A DNA stretch of 64,000 nucleotides. Source: Roseiarcus sp963832305 (lineage in GTDB: Bacteria > Pseudomonadota > Alphaproteobacteria > Rhizobiales > Beijerinckiaceae). Below the pieces are notes generated by a model, which was not told the origin of the DNA, ran no database searches, and saw only the letters and a list, made by a program, of their open reading frames with translations. Location: the NCBI GenBank assembly GCA_963832305.1, contig CAWHTU010000020.1:61342-125341 (forward strand), written 5' to 3'. Positions 46,476 to 55,496 of the stretch are shown piece by piece (within the stretch, counting starts at the first letter, position 1; each line of letters begins with the position of its first letter). The translations under genes and the position numbers were made by a program.

Positions 46476-47396
46476 ATGACGGAAACGACGATCTCCGAAG
46501 ATTCGATCGCCTTCATAGGCTTCGGCGAGGCGGCGCACGCCTTTCTCGACGGCTGGCGCACCAACCCCGCCTTCAGGGCGCGCATTTCCGCCTACGACAT
46601 CAAGACCGATTCGCCCGATCCCTCCGTGCGGGCGGCGAAGCGAGCCGACTATGCGGCGGCCAACGTCATCGGCGCGTCGACCGCGCCCGAGGCGGTCGCC
46701 GGGGCCGAGGCGGTGTTCTCCGTCGTCACTGCGGATCAGGCGCACGAGGCGGCGCTCGCCGCTTTGCCCGGCCTACGGACAGGCGCGCTCTTCTTCGACT
46801 GCGATTCGTGCGCGCCGCAGACCAAGGCCCGAACGGCCAAGGAGGTTGACGCTGCGGGCGGACGCTATGTCGACGTCGCGGTGATGGCGCCGGTCCATCC
46901 GCGCCTGCATCGCACCCCGCTCCTGATCAGCGGCCCGCACGCAGAAGCCGCGGGGGCGGCGCTTGCCGCGCTTGGCATGTCGGCCAGGATTCACCCGGGG
47001 CCGGTCGGCGCCGCTTCGGCGGTCAAGATGATCCGTTCGATCATGATGAAGGGGCTCGAGGCGCTGGTCTGCGAATGTGTGCTGGCCGGGGAGAAGGCTG
47101 GCGTGATCGAGACGGTGCTCGATTCGCTCGACGACAGCTTCCCCGGCTTCGATTGGAGGAAGCGCTCGGCCTATATGCTCGAGCGCACGATGACCCATGG
47201 CGTTCGCCGCGCGGCGGAAATGCGGGAGGTCGCGCTGACTGTCGACCTGCTTGGCCTCAAGGGAGAGATGTCCCGCGCCTCGGTTCACTGGGAGCAGACG
47301 ATCGGTGAACTCGGCCTGCGCTCCACTGCGGCTGAGGCCGCCGACTATCGCCTGCTGGCCGAACGGATTCTCGACCGCCTCAATCAAAATGGCTGA
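46476..47396 (+). CDS. NAD(P)-binding dehydrogenase with DUF1932 C-terminal domain
   Basis: 306 aa, related to 6-phosphogluconate/3-hydroxyisobutyrate dehydrogenases. The Rossmann motif is IAFIGFGEAAHAFLDGW, and the catalytic-region features FFDCDSCAPQTK and VGAASAVKMIRSIMMKGLEAL include the conserved Lys. DUF1932 follows (about 190-300). It is divergent from the ModA-like/ligJ unit and in the lig island, so a redox step on a pathway-related hydroxy acid is plausible. The substrate is not known. Confidence 0.88.
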   Translation: MTETTISEDSIAFIGFGEAAHAFLDGWRTNPAFRARISAYDIKTDSPDPSVRAAKRADYAAANVIGASTAPEAVAGAEAVFSVVTADQAHEAALAALPGLRTGALFFDCDSCAPQTKARTAKEVDAAGGRYVDVAVMAPVHPRLHRTPLLISGPHAEAAGAALAALGMSARIHPGPVGAASAVKMIRSIMMKGLEALVCECVLAGEKAGVIETVLDSLDDSFPGFDWRKRSAYMLERTMTHGVRRAAEMREVALTVDLLGLKGEMSRASVHWEQTIGELGLRSTAAEAADYRLLAERILDRLNQNG

Positions 47397-47599
47397 AACT
47401 CGACGGATGCGGTCGCGTTTTTTTTGGGCTTAGAGTGAGCTACCTCCGATTTTCGAGTCGACGCGCCGAAGCCTCAAATCCGAGCGCGCCCATTGCCTCG
47501 GACTCGAGCCGCCCTTCGCTGAGCGGCGGGCGCAACGGCCCGCCGTCCTGTCCTTTCTGCGATTATATCGTTTCACCGACGCACCATATTCATGGCCCT

Positions 47600-49249
47600 T
47601 CAGAAGTTCTTGAACTGTTTCTGTGAGCCGTCAATCTTCGTGATCGTGACGTCGAAGTTTTCCTGATAGGAATACATCACGTCTGATATGTAGTCGATGG
47701 CGACTTGCTCGCCCAGCAATATCGAATAGTCGGTATCGCTCCGCCAATGGATTCCGGCGTGAACGCCATGACCGAACGAAACGTTGTGGGAGAGCTTGTG
47801 AAGCTCGCCATTCACCGTGAGCGGTCCGGGCCCGTTGTAGGGATTCAGCGAGAGGCCGTCGGCGGCAGGGGTCACGCGGTAAGTGAAAGGCGCATCGCCG
47901 TCGAAGAAGAACTTCAGTACGGTGATGCACGCGCCGGCGACCGTGCCATGGCCGGTTGGGTAGGCGGGATGCGTCGGCGAGCCCTCGGGGAAGGCCTGGG
48001 AGAGCAGCCAGGTCCCATGGCGGGAATGGCTCCTTTTCAGCGCTTCGGAGTTCAGCACGATGCCAATATGATTGAGGTTGGCCTTGTCGGCCGCGCTTAG
48101 CTGGTTGTCCTTCCACAGTTGCACGATCCCGCCGCCGGACTCCGGTCGATGGCGCAGGTGCACCCGCCATTTTTGATACCAGACGGCGTTGAGCGCGGCG
48201 CGCGCCACGGCCCCGAGGGTCGCAGAAATATCGGGGCCGCCGAAAGTGCCGAACGGCTTGTCGTTCACATACGTCCCATTCGCATAGGGATTGCCGGGAT
48301 TGGGCGGCAAGCCAAGCGTGCTGGCGACGAGATATGCGATCAGGTAGGCTTGGTAGAGTTCGTCGACCTCGGTGTAGGCGGCGCAGTCGCGGCCGCAGCG
48401 AATGTAGCGAGGCGCCGGATCGAAAACGGCCATGCTCGTCGGCGACACGCCATTCTGGATATTGAACCATTCGCCGGGCGCGGTCATGAAATCCTGCCCC
48501 GGCGCGTAGGTCTTGATCTTCTGGTCGACCGGCAGGCGCCCGAGCGCGCTTGGAATCAAGCAGAACTGCGAGAGATAGGGGCCAACTTCCTCGCCCTTGA
48601 AATAGTTCGCCTTCGTCGGGTCGTTGAAGCCGCCGCGGAACAGGAGTTCCGGGGTGACGTGGCCGCTGCTGTCGAGGGGACCCTTGTACTGTCCCGGATG
48701 CGCCACGGCCAGGGCCGTCATTTCCTTGGCCGCCGCCTTCGCGGTCGGGTCCTGCGGGTAGCTCTCGAAAGGCACGTCTCGCAGAAGCGAGGCCCAATAG
48801 AGCTCGACGAGCTCGATTGCATATTCTTTGGAGAACAAGGCAGGCGCCGCTGGGACGATCTGCCCCCCGTAGGTTTCGGAGTCCTTGCCGACATTCTGCC
48901 AGGCGAACGCAGCGCGCGGGCCATTGAGCTTGGCGCTACCGCCGCGCACGATCTGCGGATTCTCGAAATCACCGGTCAGGACGGAGCCGGTATGGACGCC
49001 GCACGCCTCCAGAAAAGCCTCGAACGATGCCGGGTCGACGATTCCCGGAGAGGTCTGTTTGAGCCCCTTCGTATACGTGCCGAGGCCGTCGGGAAATTGC
49101 GTCAGGTCGTTGTTGACCGGATGCGTGACCGTGCTTGCCGCCACCGCGTCATCGATCGCCGTGCCGTAGCGGAGTTGATAGGCGAGTTTCCCACGAGAGT
49201 CACTAACCGGGAAACTGGTCGGCAGCGGGAGTAGAGTAATATTCGACAT
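47600..49249 (-). CDS. Vanadium-dependent haloperoxidase-like protein (PAP2 superfamily)
   Basis: 549 aa. The vanadate/phosphate pocket typical of vanadium haloperoxidases is visible: WYQKWRVHLRHRPESGG (Lys and Arg), PTHPAYPTGHGTVAGA (Thr-Gly-His for the usual Ser-Gly-His) and SFGHGVHAGIHWRSDTDYSILLGEQVAI (the vanadate-binding His and Arg). There is no signal peptide. Relatives oxidise halide with hydrogen peroxide, but acid phosphatases share the same site, so halogenation is an inference. It is a single gene between the lig island and the liv operon. The gap 47397-47599 before it holds no gene that I can support. Confidence 0.88.
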   Translation of the reverse strand: MSNITLLPLPTSFPVSDSRGKLAYQLRYGTAIDDAVAASTVTHPVNNDLTQFPDGLGTYTKGLKQTSPGIVDPASFEAFLEACGVHTGSVLTGDFENPQIVRGGSAKLNGPRAAFAWQNVGKDSETYGGQIVPAAPALFSKEYAIELVELYWASLLRDVPFESYPQDPTAKAAAKEMTALAVAHPGQYKGPLDSSGHVTPELLFRGGFNDPTKANYFKGEEVGPYLSQFCLIPSALGRLPVDQKIKTYAPGQDFMTAPGEWFNIQNGVSPTSMAVFDPAPRYIRCGRDCAAYTEVDELYQAYLIAYLVASTLGLPPNPGNPYANGTYVNDKPFGTFGGPDISATLGAVARAALNAVWYQKWRVHLRHRPESGGGIVQLWKDNQLSAADKANLNHIGIVLNSEALKRSHSRHGTWLLSQAFPEGSPTHPAYPTGHGTVAGACITVLKFFFDGDAPFTYRVTPAADGLSLNPYNGPGPLTVNGELHKLSHNVSFGHGVHAGIHWRSDTDYSILLGEQVAIDYISDVMYSYQENFDVTITKIDGSQKQFKNF

Positions 49250-49481
49250 GGTTTCAGCTCCTCGAAATCAAAATCGGGCTCAAAATATTCTGGTCGAAAA
49301 CGCCAGCCACACGGCGTTAGCGGAGCGCGGCGGACTTGGCTGTGATTGGGATCACACTCGGATCTGGCCGGCCGGTGCCCATTGGCGCCAATCCGCCCTT
49401 TCGCTTCTTTCTCAGAACGTCTAGCCTTTACTGACAATCGCCGGCGCCCATCGACGGGCGCGCCGAAGGGAGGACGGACGG

Positions 49482-50648
49482 ATGAATTCAAAAATCTGGG
49501 CGCTCGGGGTCGTCATGCTCGCGGCAAGCCCCGCCCTCGCCGACGACAACACCGTGACCATCGGCATGATCCTGCCGATGACCGGGCAGCAGGCCTCGAC
49601 CGGCAAGCAGGAGCGCGCCGGCGCCGAGCTTTATATCCAGCAGCATGGCGACACGGTCGCGGGCAAGAAAATCGTGCTCGAGGTCAAGGACGACACCGGC
49701 GCTGCGGACGTGACCAAACGTCTCGCTGAAGAATTGATCGGTAACGATCACGCCAAGGTCCTGATGGGCTTTGGGCTTACGCCGCTGGCGCTGGCCACGG
49801 CGCCGGTGGCGACGGAAGCGAAGGTTCCCGAGATCGTCTCCGCCGCGGCGACCGCGATGATCACCGAGAAATCGCCCTATATCGTGCGCACCTCGTTCAC
49901 GCTTCCCCAGGCGTCGGCGCCGATGGCCGACTGGGCGCTCAAGAACGGGATCAAGAAGGTCGTCACGATCGTCGCCGACTACGGTCCCGGCGTCGACGCG
50001 GAGAAATGGTTCGGCGAGACCTTCGAGAAGGGCGGCGGGTCCATTACCGAAAAAATCCGCGTGCCGCTGAAGAACCCGGACTTCGCGCCCTTCCTGCAGC
50101 GGGTGAAGGACGACGCCCCCGACGCGGTGTTCGTCTTCGTGCCCTCGGGCCAGGGCGCCGTGTTCATGAAGGAGTTCGTCGAACGCGGCCTCGACAAGTC
50201 CGGGATCAAGCTGATCGGCACCGGCGACGTGACCGACGACGACCTTCTGGCCGACATCGGCGATTCGGCCCTCGGAGCCGTCACCACGCATCACTATTCC
50301 GCCGATCACGATTCCCCAGAGAACAAGGCATTTGTCGCGGCGTTCGAGAAGGCCAATAACGGCATGCGGCCGAATTTCATGGCGGTCGGCGCCTATGACG
50401 GCATGGACCTTGTCTATAAGGCGCTCGAAAAGACCAAGGGCGACGCGAGCGGCGACGCGCTCATCGCGGCAATGAAGGGCATGAGCTGGATGAGCCCGCG
50501 CGGGCCGGTCACGATCGACCCGGAAACGCGCGACATTGTGCAGAACATCTATGTCCGCAAGGTCGAAAAGAAGGACGGCGCCCTCTACAATGTCGAGTTC
50601 GCGACCATCCCCAACGTGAAGGACCCCTACAAGGCCGCGAAAAAATAG
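49482..50648 (+). CDS. livK: Branched-chain amino acid-type ABC substrate-binding protein
   Basis: 388-aa periplasmic receptor of the LivJ/LivK (PBP type I) family with a signal peptide (MNSKIWALGVVMLAASPALA). Motifs: VTIGMILPMTGQQASTGKQERAGAELYIQQHG, GFGLTPLALATAPVATEAKVPEIVSAAAT, and the repeat of the fold to the C-terminus. GGGAGG precedes the ATG. Members of this group bind leucine-type amino acids but also aromatic acids and amides. The next permease gene is 256 nt away, separated by a repeat element. Confidence 0.93.
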   Translation: MNSKIWALGVVMLAASPALADDNTVTIGMILPMTGQQASTGKQERAGAELYIQQHGDTVAGKKIVLEVKDDTGAADVTKRLAEELIGNDHAKVLMGFGLTPLALATAPVATEAKVPEIVSAAATAMITEKSPYIVRTSFTLPQASAPMADWALKNGIKKVVTIVADYGPGVDAEKWFGETFEKGGGSITEKIRVPLKNPDFAPFLQRVKDDAPDAVFVFVPSGQGAVFMKEFVERGLDKSGIKLIGTGDVTDDDLLADIGDSALGAVTTHHYSADHDSPENKAFVAAFEKANNGMRPNFMAVGAYDGMDLVYKALEKTKGDASGDALIAAMKGMSWMSPRGPVTIDPETRDIVQNIYVRKVEKKDGALYNVEFATIPNVKDPYKAAKK

Positions 50649-50687
50649 CTGCGCGGGAACGAGCGGTGGCCGACGCAAGCGAGGCAT

Positions 50688-50901
50688 CCCTTCTCCCTCG
50701 GGGAGAAGGTGGCGCGGAGCGCCGGATGAGGGCCTGGCGGAGCCAAATATCACTTGGCGAAGTCGGCGCCCTGGTCTTCGGCCGCGCCGCTGCAACGCGA
50801 GCGCCCTCATCCGGCCGGCCAATAGCCCGTCCGGAAGGACGGGCGTCCTTCCGGACGCCCTATGGCCGGCCGCCTTCTCCCCGAGGGAGAAGGGGAGCGG
50901 C
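50688..50901. repeat. Long inverted-repeat intergenic element between livK and livH
   Basis: The outer arms CCCTTCTCCCTCGGGGAGAAGG and its mirrored counterpart CCTTCTCCCCGAGGGAGAAGG (50688-50709 and 50873-50893), with GGATGAGGG/CCCTCATCC inside, bracket a strong central hairpin (about 50813-50872) whose arms are GGCCGGCCAATAG / CTATGGCCGGCC and CGTCCGGAAGGAC / GTCCTTCCGGACG. This resembles the Rhizobiales family of mobile-like palindromic repeats. It contains no gene and lies within the liv transcript. Confidence 0.85.
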
Positions 50902-50904
50902 GGC

Positions 50905-51768
50905 ATGCTGACCATTCTGCTCGACGGCGTGGCGTACGGCATGCTCCTGTTCGTGCTGGCGAGCGGACTGTCGGTCACGCTGGGGTTGATGAATTTCATC
51001 AATCTCGCCCACGGCGCCTTCGCGATGGTCGGCGGCTATGTCACGGCGCTGCTCATGAACCGCGCCGGCGCGCCGTTCCTTCTCACGCTCCCGGCAGCAT
51101 TCCTGATTCCGGCGATCCTCGGCGTCGCGCTCGAACGCACGCTCTATCGCCGCCTCTATGGCGCAAGCCCGCTCGATCAGGTGCTGTTTACGATCGGCCT
51201 CGTCCTGATGGCGATGCCGATCGCCGCTTACCTTCTCGGAGACGAGCCGCAGCAGGTTCATCTGCCGGCATGGCTCAGCGGACGCATCGAGGTCCATGGC
51301 GTCGGCATTGGCGTCTATCGGGTGTTCATCATTCTCATCTGCGGGATCATCGCCGCCGGCCTGCAGGGGTTCCTCGTAAGGACCCGGTTCGGCGCGCAAC
51401 TTAGGGCGGCGGTCGATGACGCGCGCGTGGCTCAGGGCCTTGGGATCAACGTCGACCGCATCTTCGCCATCGCTTTCGCCGTCGGCAGCGGGCTCGCCGG
51501 CCTGGGCGGAGCGCTCGCCGCCGACGTCGTCGGCGGCATCGATCCTTCGTTTCCGGTGAAATTCCTGGTGACCTTCCTCATCGTCGTCACCGTCGGCGGG
51601 TCGAACGGGATCATGGGAGCCCTGTTCGGCGCGCTCCTGCTCGGCGTGCTCGACGTCGCGGGCAAATATTACGTCCCCTCGATCGGCGCCTTCATCATCT
51701 ACGCGGTGATGGTGGTGACGCTGATCGTGCGCCCGCAGGGGCTGTTCGCGCGCGGGGACGGGCGGTGA
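50905..51768 (+). CDS. livH: Branched-chain amino acid-type ABC permease LivH
   Basis: 287-aa permease with about eight helices. Family landmarks: MLTILLDGVAYGMLLFVLASGLSVTLGLMNFINLAHGAFAMVGGYV at the N-terminus, RAAVDDARVAQGLGINVDRIFAIAFAVGSGLAGLGGALAADV in the ATPase-coupling region, and VVTVGGSNGIMGALFGALLLGVLD. It starts immediately after the repeat element. Confidence 0.95.
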   Translation: MLTILLDGVAYGMLLFVLASGLSVTLGLMNFINLAHGAFAMVGGYVTALLMNRAGAPFLLTLPAAFLIPAILGVALERTLYRRLYGASPLDQVLFTIGLVLMAMPIAAYLLGDEPQQVHLPAWLSGRIEVHGVGIGVYRVFIILICGIIAAGLQGFLVRTRFGAQLRAAVDDARVAQGLGINVDRIFAIAFAVGSGLAGLGGALAADVVGGIDPSFPVKFLVTFLIVVTVGGSNGIMGALFGALLLGVLDVAGKYYVPSIGAFIIYAVMVVTLIVRPQGLFARGDGR

Positions 51769-51789
51769 TGGGCGGGGCGAACCACCGCC

Positions 51790-51965
51790 TCATCTTGAGA
51801 AGCGGCAGAGAACCCCGCGTTTCAAATCACCCCCTCATCCTGAGGAGTGAGGCGGAGCCTCGCGTCGCGAAGGATGGTCTGGTACGCGCCGCGTTGACGC
51901 AGTCCGCGGGAGTCGTCCTTCGAGACGCGCCTTCGGCGCTCCTCAGGACGAGGGGGCCCGCCGGG
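51790..51965. repeat. Interspersed repeat between livH and livM (CCTCATCCTGAGGAG family)
   Basis: Contains CCCCTCATCCTGAGGAG, CCTCGCGTCGCGAAGGATG, then CGTCCTTCGAGACGC and CTCCTCAGGACGAGGG, two facing arms with internal palindromes. This sequence family occurs many times in Bradyrhizobium, Rhodopseudomonas and Methylobacterium relatives. It carries no gene and separates livH from livM by 208 nt. Confidence 0.85.
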
Positions 51966-51976
51966 GCTGGCCAACG

Positions 51977-52996
51977 ATGACCGCCGCGAGCGCCTCGCCC
52001 GCCGCGGTCGGCATCGCCGCGCACCTCAATCGGCGCGTCCGCTGGCGCTGGGGAGAAATCGCGTTTTGGCTTGCGGTTCTGGCGGCGATCTTCGCCGTCC
52101 CGTCGCGCGCCGCGATCATCAATGAGGCGCTCGTCGCCGGCTTGTTCGCCCTATCGCTCGACCTCATCCTCGGCCTGACCGGAATTGTCTCGCTCGGTCA
52201 TGCTGCGTTTCTCGGCCTCGGCGCCTATGCGGCGGCGATTCTGGCGAGCAAGGGCTTCGCCGACCCGACGCTTGGGCTGGCGCTGGGCGCGGCCGTCGCC
52301 GCCGTCGTCGGCCTCGTGACGGCGCCGCTTCTGCTGCGCGGCGCCGACCTCACGCGGCTCATGGTGACGCTCGGCGTCTCGCTCATGCTCGGCGAACTCG
52401 CCAATCGCAATAGCTGGCTCACTGGCGGCGCAGACGGACTGAACTTCTCGATGGGGCCTGTGCTCGGCGTCTTTCCGATCGGTTTCACCGGCCAGCGCAA
52501 CGCGGCGCTTTACAGCTTCGCAATCCTCTTCATTCTATTTGCGATCGCGCGCCGCCTCGCGCAATCGCCGTTCGGGCTGGCGCTCGCCGCAATCCGCGAG
52601 AACCGCCTGCGCGCCGGGGCGCTTGGCATCGCTACCCCCCGGCGCATCGTCGCGATCTATACGGTTTCCGCGGCTTACGCGGGCGTCGCGGGCGCGCTGC
52701 TCGCGCAGACGACGCAGATCGTCTCGCTCGACCTCTTCGACTTCCACCGCTCGGCCGACGTCATGCTGATGCTCATCATTGGCGGGGCAGGATGGCTCTA
52801 TGGCGGCCTCATCGGCGCGGCGGCGTTCATCGTTCTCAGGGACGTGATTTCGGCCGCGACGCCCGAATATTGGGAATTCTGGATCGGGCTCGCCCTGGTC
52901 ATCCTGGTGCTCGCCGGCCGCGAGAGGATCGGCGAAACGCCCCGGCGGCTGATCGCGCGCCTTGCGCCCGGCGCCGCGCGCCGAGGCGTCGCATGA
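51977..52996 (+). CDS. livM: Branched-chain amino acid-type ABC permease LivM
   Basis: 339-aa integral membrane protein with the LivM core: ALVAGLFALSLDLILGLTGIVSLGHAAFLGLGAYAAAIL, AIRENRLRAGALGIATPRR (coupling loop) and MLMLIIGGAGWLYGGLIGAAAFIVLRD. The N-terminal 25 residues are a short cytoplasmic extension. The stop overlaps the livG start by ATGA. Confidence 0.95.
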   Translation: MTAASASPAAVGIAAHLNRRVRWRWGEIAFWLAVLAAIFAVPSRAAIINEALVAGLFALSLDLILGLTGIVSLGHAAFLGLGAYAAAILASKGFADPTLGLALGAAVAAVVGLVTAPLLLRGADLTRLMVTLGVSLMLGELANRNSWLTGGADGLNFSMGPVLGVFPIGFTGQRNAALYSFAILFILFAIARRLAQSPFGLALAAIRENRLRAGALGIATPRRIVAIYTVSAAYAGVAGALLAQTTQIVSLDLFDFHRSADVMLMLIIGGAGWLYGGLIGAAAFIVLRDVISAATPEYWEFWIGLALVILVLAGRERIGETPRRLIARLAPGAARRGVA

Positions 52997-53748
52997 CCGC
53001 TCCGGCCCTCGAGGCGCGCGGCCTTTCCCGCAATTTCGGCGCGCTGATCGCGACCGACAATGTGTCGTTCTCCGTTCAGCCCGGCGCCCGGCAGGCGCTG
53101 ATCGGTCCCAACGGCGCCGGCAAGACGACGCTGATCAATCTCCTGACCGGCGTGATCCGGCCGACCGCCGGCGAGGTCCTGCTCGAGGGCCGCGACGTCA
53201 CCGGACTTGCCTCCAGCGCGCGGGTCAGGATGGGCCTGTCGCGCACGTTTCAGATCAATCAGCTCTTTCCCGATCTGACGCCCGCGGAGTCGCTGGGCCT
53301 TGCGATCTCGGAGCGCGATGGTTCAGGCGCGGACTTCTGGCGCGTGGCCGGCGGCCGGCCTTCGATCGTCGCGGAAATCGAGGATCTGCTCCAACGCTTC
53401 GGCCTCGAGGCGGACCTCGACCAGCCGACGCGCAAGCTGGCCTATGGCAAGCAGCGCCTGCTCGAGATCGCGCTTGCGCTCGCCACGCGGCCAAAGGTTC
53501 TGCTGCTCGATGAGCCCGCCGCCGGGGTGCCCGAGGAGGAGCGGCGGGACATTCTCGCCGCGCTCGCCGCGCTGCCCTCGCATGTCGCCATTCTCCTGAT
53601 CGAGCACGACATGGACCTCGTATTCAATTTCGCGAGCCGCATTTCGGTCCTGGTGGCGGGAAGGCTGCTCGCCGAGGGCGCCCCGGAGGCGATCGCCGCA
53701 GACGAGCGCGTGCGCGCGGTCTATCTGGGCGAGGACGCGCATGCCTGA
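52993..53748 (+). CDS. livG: Branched-chain amino acid-type ABC ATPase LivG
   Basis: 251-aa ABC ATPase. Walker A is IGPNGAGKTTL (about residues 38-48). The signature loop is degenerate: LAYGKQRLLEIALAL in place of LSGGQ, as is common in LivG. Walker B is VLLLDEPAAGVPEEE, and the H-loop His is in LLIEHDMDLVF. The start is the ATG at 52993 inside the end of livM, and its stop overlaps the livF start. Confidence 0.95.
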   Translation: MTAPALEARGLSRNFGALIATDNVSFSVQPGARQALIGPNGAGKTTLINLLTGVIRPTAGEVLLEGRDVTGLASSARVRMGLSRTFQINQLFPDLTPAESLGLAISERDGSGADFWRVAGGRPSIVAEIEDLLQRFGLEADLDQPTRKLAYGKQRLLEIALALATRPKVLLLDEPAAGVPEEERRDILAALAALPSHVAILLIEHDMDLVFNFASRISVLVAGRLLAEGAPEAIAADERVRAVYLGEDAHA

Positions 53749-54454
53749 GCTTCTCGCCGTCGAGCATCTGTTCGCCGGCTACGGCGAGGCGCGGGTCATC
53801 CAGGGCCTCTCTTTCGCAGTTGAGGACGGACAGTCGCTGGCGCTGCTCGGCCGCAACGGCGTCGGCAAGACGACGCTGATCGATTCGCTGATCGGCGCGA
53901 CGACTCGCTTCAGCGGCAGGATTGCGCTCGCCGGCGAGGACATCACGGGCCTGCCGCCGCACTTGAGGGCGCGGCGCGGAATTGGCTGGACGCCGCAGGA
54001 GCGCAACATCTTCCGCTCGCTCACCGTCGAAGAGAACCTGACCGCCGTCGAGCAGCCGGGCCTATGGACGGCGAAGCGGGTCTACGGGCTTTTTCCCAGG
54101 CTTGAGGAGCGGCGCGGCAACATGGGCCGGCAATTGTCAGGCGGAGAACAGCAGATGCTCGCGATCGGCCGGGCGCTCGTCCTCAATCCGCGCCTGCTCC
54201 TGCTCGACGAGCCGACTGAGGGCTTGGCCCCGATCATCGTCGACGAACTGCTCGCAGCGCTGCGCGAGCTCGCCCGCGGGGGCCTGTCGATGATCATCGT
54301 CGAGCAGAAGCCGAAGAAGATCCTCCCCTTCACCGACGAGGCGATCGTGCTCGACCGCGGCGCGATCGCCTACGCCGCGCCGAGCGCCGACCTCATCGCC
54401 AACCCGGCTTTGCTCGACGCGCATCTGACAGCGACGAGGAAAGCTGGGCGATAG
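53741..54454 (+). CDS. livF: Branched-chain amino acid-type ABC ATPase LivF
   Basis: 237-aa second ATPase of the transporter. Walker A LLGRNGVGKTTLIDSLI, signature QLSGGEQQMLAIGRALVL, Walker B LLLLDEPTEGLAP, and a Gln-containing SMIIVEQKPKKIL H-loop region, where the usual His is Gln as in other LivF proteins. The start overlaps livG by 8 nt. With livK, livH, livM and livG it completes one transporter. Confidence 0.95.
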   Translation: MPELLAVEHLFAGYGEARVIQGLSFAVEDGQSLALLGRNGVGKTTLIDSLIGATTRFSGRIALAGEDITGLPPHLRARRGIGWTPQERNIFRSLTVEENLTAVEQPGLWTAKRVYGLFPRLEERRGNMGRQLSGGEQQMLAIGRALVLNPRLLLLDEPTEGLAPIIVDELLAALRELARGGLSMIIVEQKPKKILPFTDEAIVLDRGAIAYAAPSADLIANPALLDAHLTATRKAGR

Positions 54455-54510
54455 GGGCGGCGCCTCGAAATGGCGGACAAAGTCCCCCCGCCGGACGCGC
54501 GGCGCTCCCC

Positions 54511-55203
54511 TCAGCCGATCAGTCGCCGATATTCGGACTCGGGAGTGCCGTAAGCCTCGCCAGCGACGCGCGCCATTCCCTTGCGGTCCTTGATTGTGAT
54601 TTCCCCTCGCCGATACGAAATCAGTCCTCGTTCCCGCAGCGCCTTGAGCGCGACCGTCACGCCCGGGCGGCGCACCCCAAGCATCAGCGACAGAAATTCG
54701 TGGGTGAGCGGCAGGATGTCGCTCTGGATTCGGTCCTGCGCCATGAGGAGCCAACGGGCAAGCCGCTCGTCCATTTTCGATTGCGCGTTGCAGATCGCGG
54801 TATGGGTTGTTTGCACGCCGAACGCCTGAACGAACTTCAACAGGGAATCGCGAAGGGACAGGCTCTCCCGTATCGCCTGGCGCAACTGGCTCGCGGAAAT
54901 GGAGTGACCCTTTCCGGCGACCTGGATATAGGTTGAGTGGGGAGAGCGATGGTTGCCGAGCACGATAGGCAGCCCGGTCATCCCTTCGCGGCCAATCAAT
55001 CCGACCTCGACTTCCTTGCCGCTGCGTTGAACGGCGACGACGGATGCGAAGCCTGTCTCGGGAAAATAGACGTCCTCGATCCTCTTGTCGGGCTTTTCGA
55101 GCATCTTCCGCAATCCGAGGGTCACAGCCTCGAGGTGAGGCGCGAGCAAATCGAAGTCGCTGGTCGAAAGGGACAAAAGCAACGTGTTGCTGCTGAGTGA
55201 CAT
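54511..55203 (-). CDS. Crp/Fnr-family transcriptional regulator
   Basis: 230-aa regulator with an N-terminal cyclic-nucleotide-binding-like barrel (about 1-125) and a C-terminal winged helix (about 150-215; LPLTHEFLSLMLGVRRPGVTVALKALRERGLISYRRGEITIKDRKGM). The FNR-type cysteines are absent, so it is not an oxygen-sensing iron-sulfur FNR. The start is ATG 55203 (MSLSSNTLLLSLS). It is divergent from a response regulator, and a perfect Crp-spaced palindrome lies between them. The signal is not known. Confidence 0.9.
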   Translation of the reverse strand: MSLSSNTLLLSLSTSDFDLLAPHLEAVTLGLRKMLEKPDKRIEDVYFPETGFASVVAVQRSGKEVEVGLIGREGMTGLPIVLGNHRSPHSTYIQVAGKGHSISASQLRQAIRESLSLRDSLLKFVQAFGVQTTHTAICNAQSKMDERLARWLLMAQDRIQSDILPLTHEFLSLMLGVRRPGVTVALKALRERGLISYRRGEITIKDRKGMARVAGEAYGTPESEYRRLIG

Positions 55204-55420
55204 CGGGCGCTCCTCGCATCCAGGCGGGAGCACCAGTCTCTCAGCCACCGACGCCTGCGGCGTAGGGCCTCAGCCGGTGATGAGCCCTGTGTACGCTTTC
55301 GAACGCGCAATTGATAGTGCGAGTTTGCGGGCGGGAACGTCAGTCGCACTGTCCTTATTGGCGAGCCGAACTTCGCCAGCTCCGAAGACTCCGCTGGCGC
55401 AATTCCCCAAAGTCTGCAAC

Positions 55421-55436
55421 TGTACGATTTCGTACA
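55421..55436. promoter_or_regulatory. Perfect Crp/Fnr-type palindrome TGTACGATTTCGTACA
   Basis: A 16-bp dyad with 7-bp arms and 2-nt centre has the spacing of Crp/Fnr-family sites (TGTnn-N6-nnACA). It lies between the divergent Crp/Fnr-type gene (start 55203) and the response regulator (start 55497), 60 nt before the latter. No other dyad in the 293-nt gap is comparable. Binding by the adjacent regulator is an inference. Confidence 0.6.
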
Positions 55437-55496
55437 CTCAATCGGGAACGCTCTCGCGCCCTGTTGCGTTGCATCTTTCAGGGGCCTCGGGGGCAG

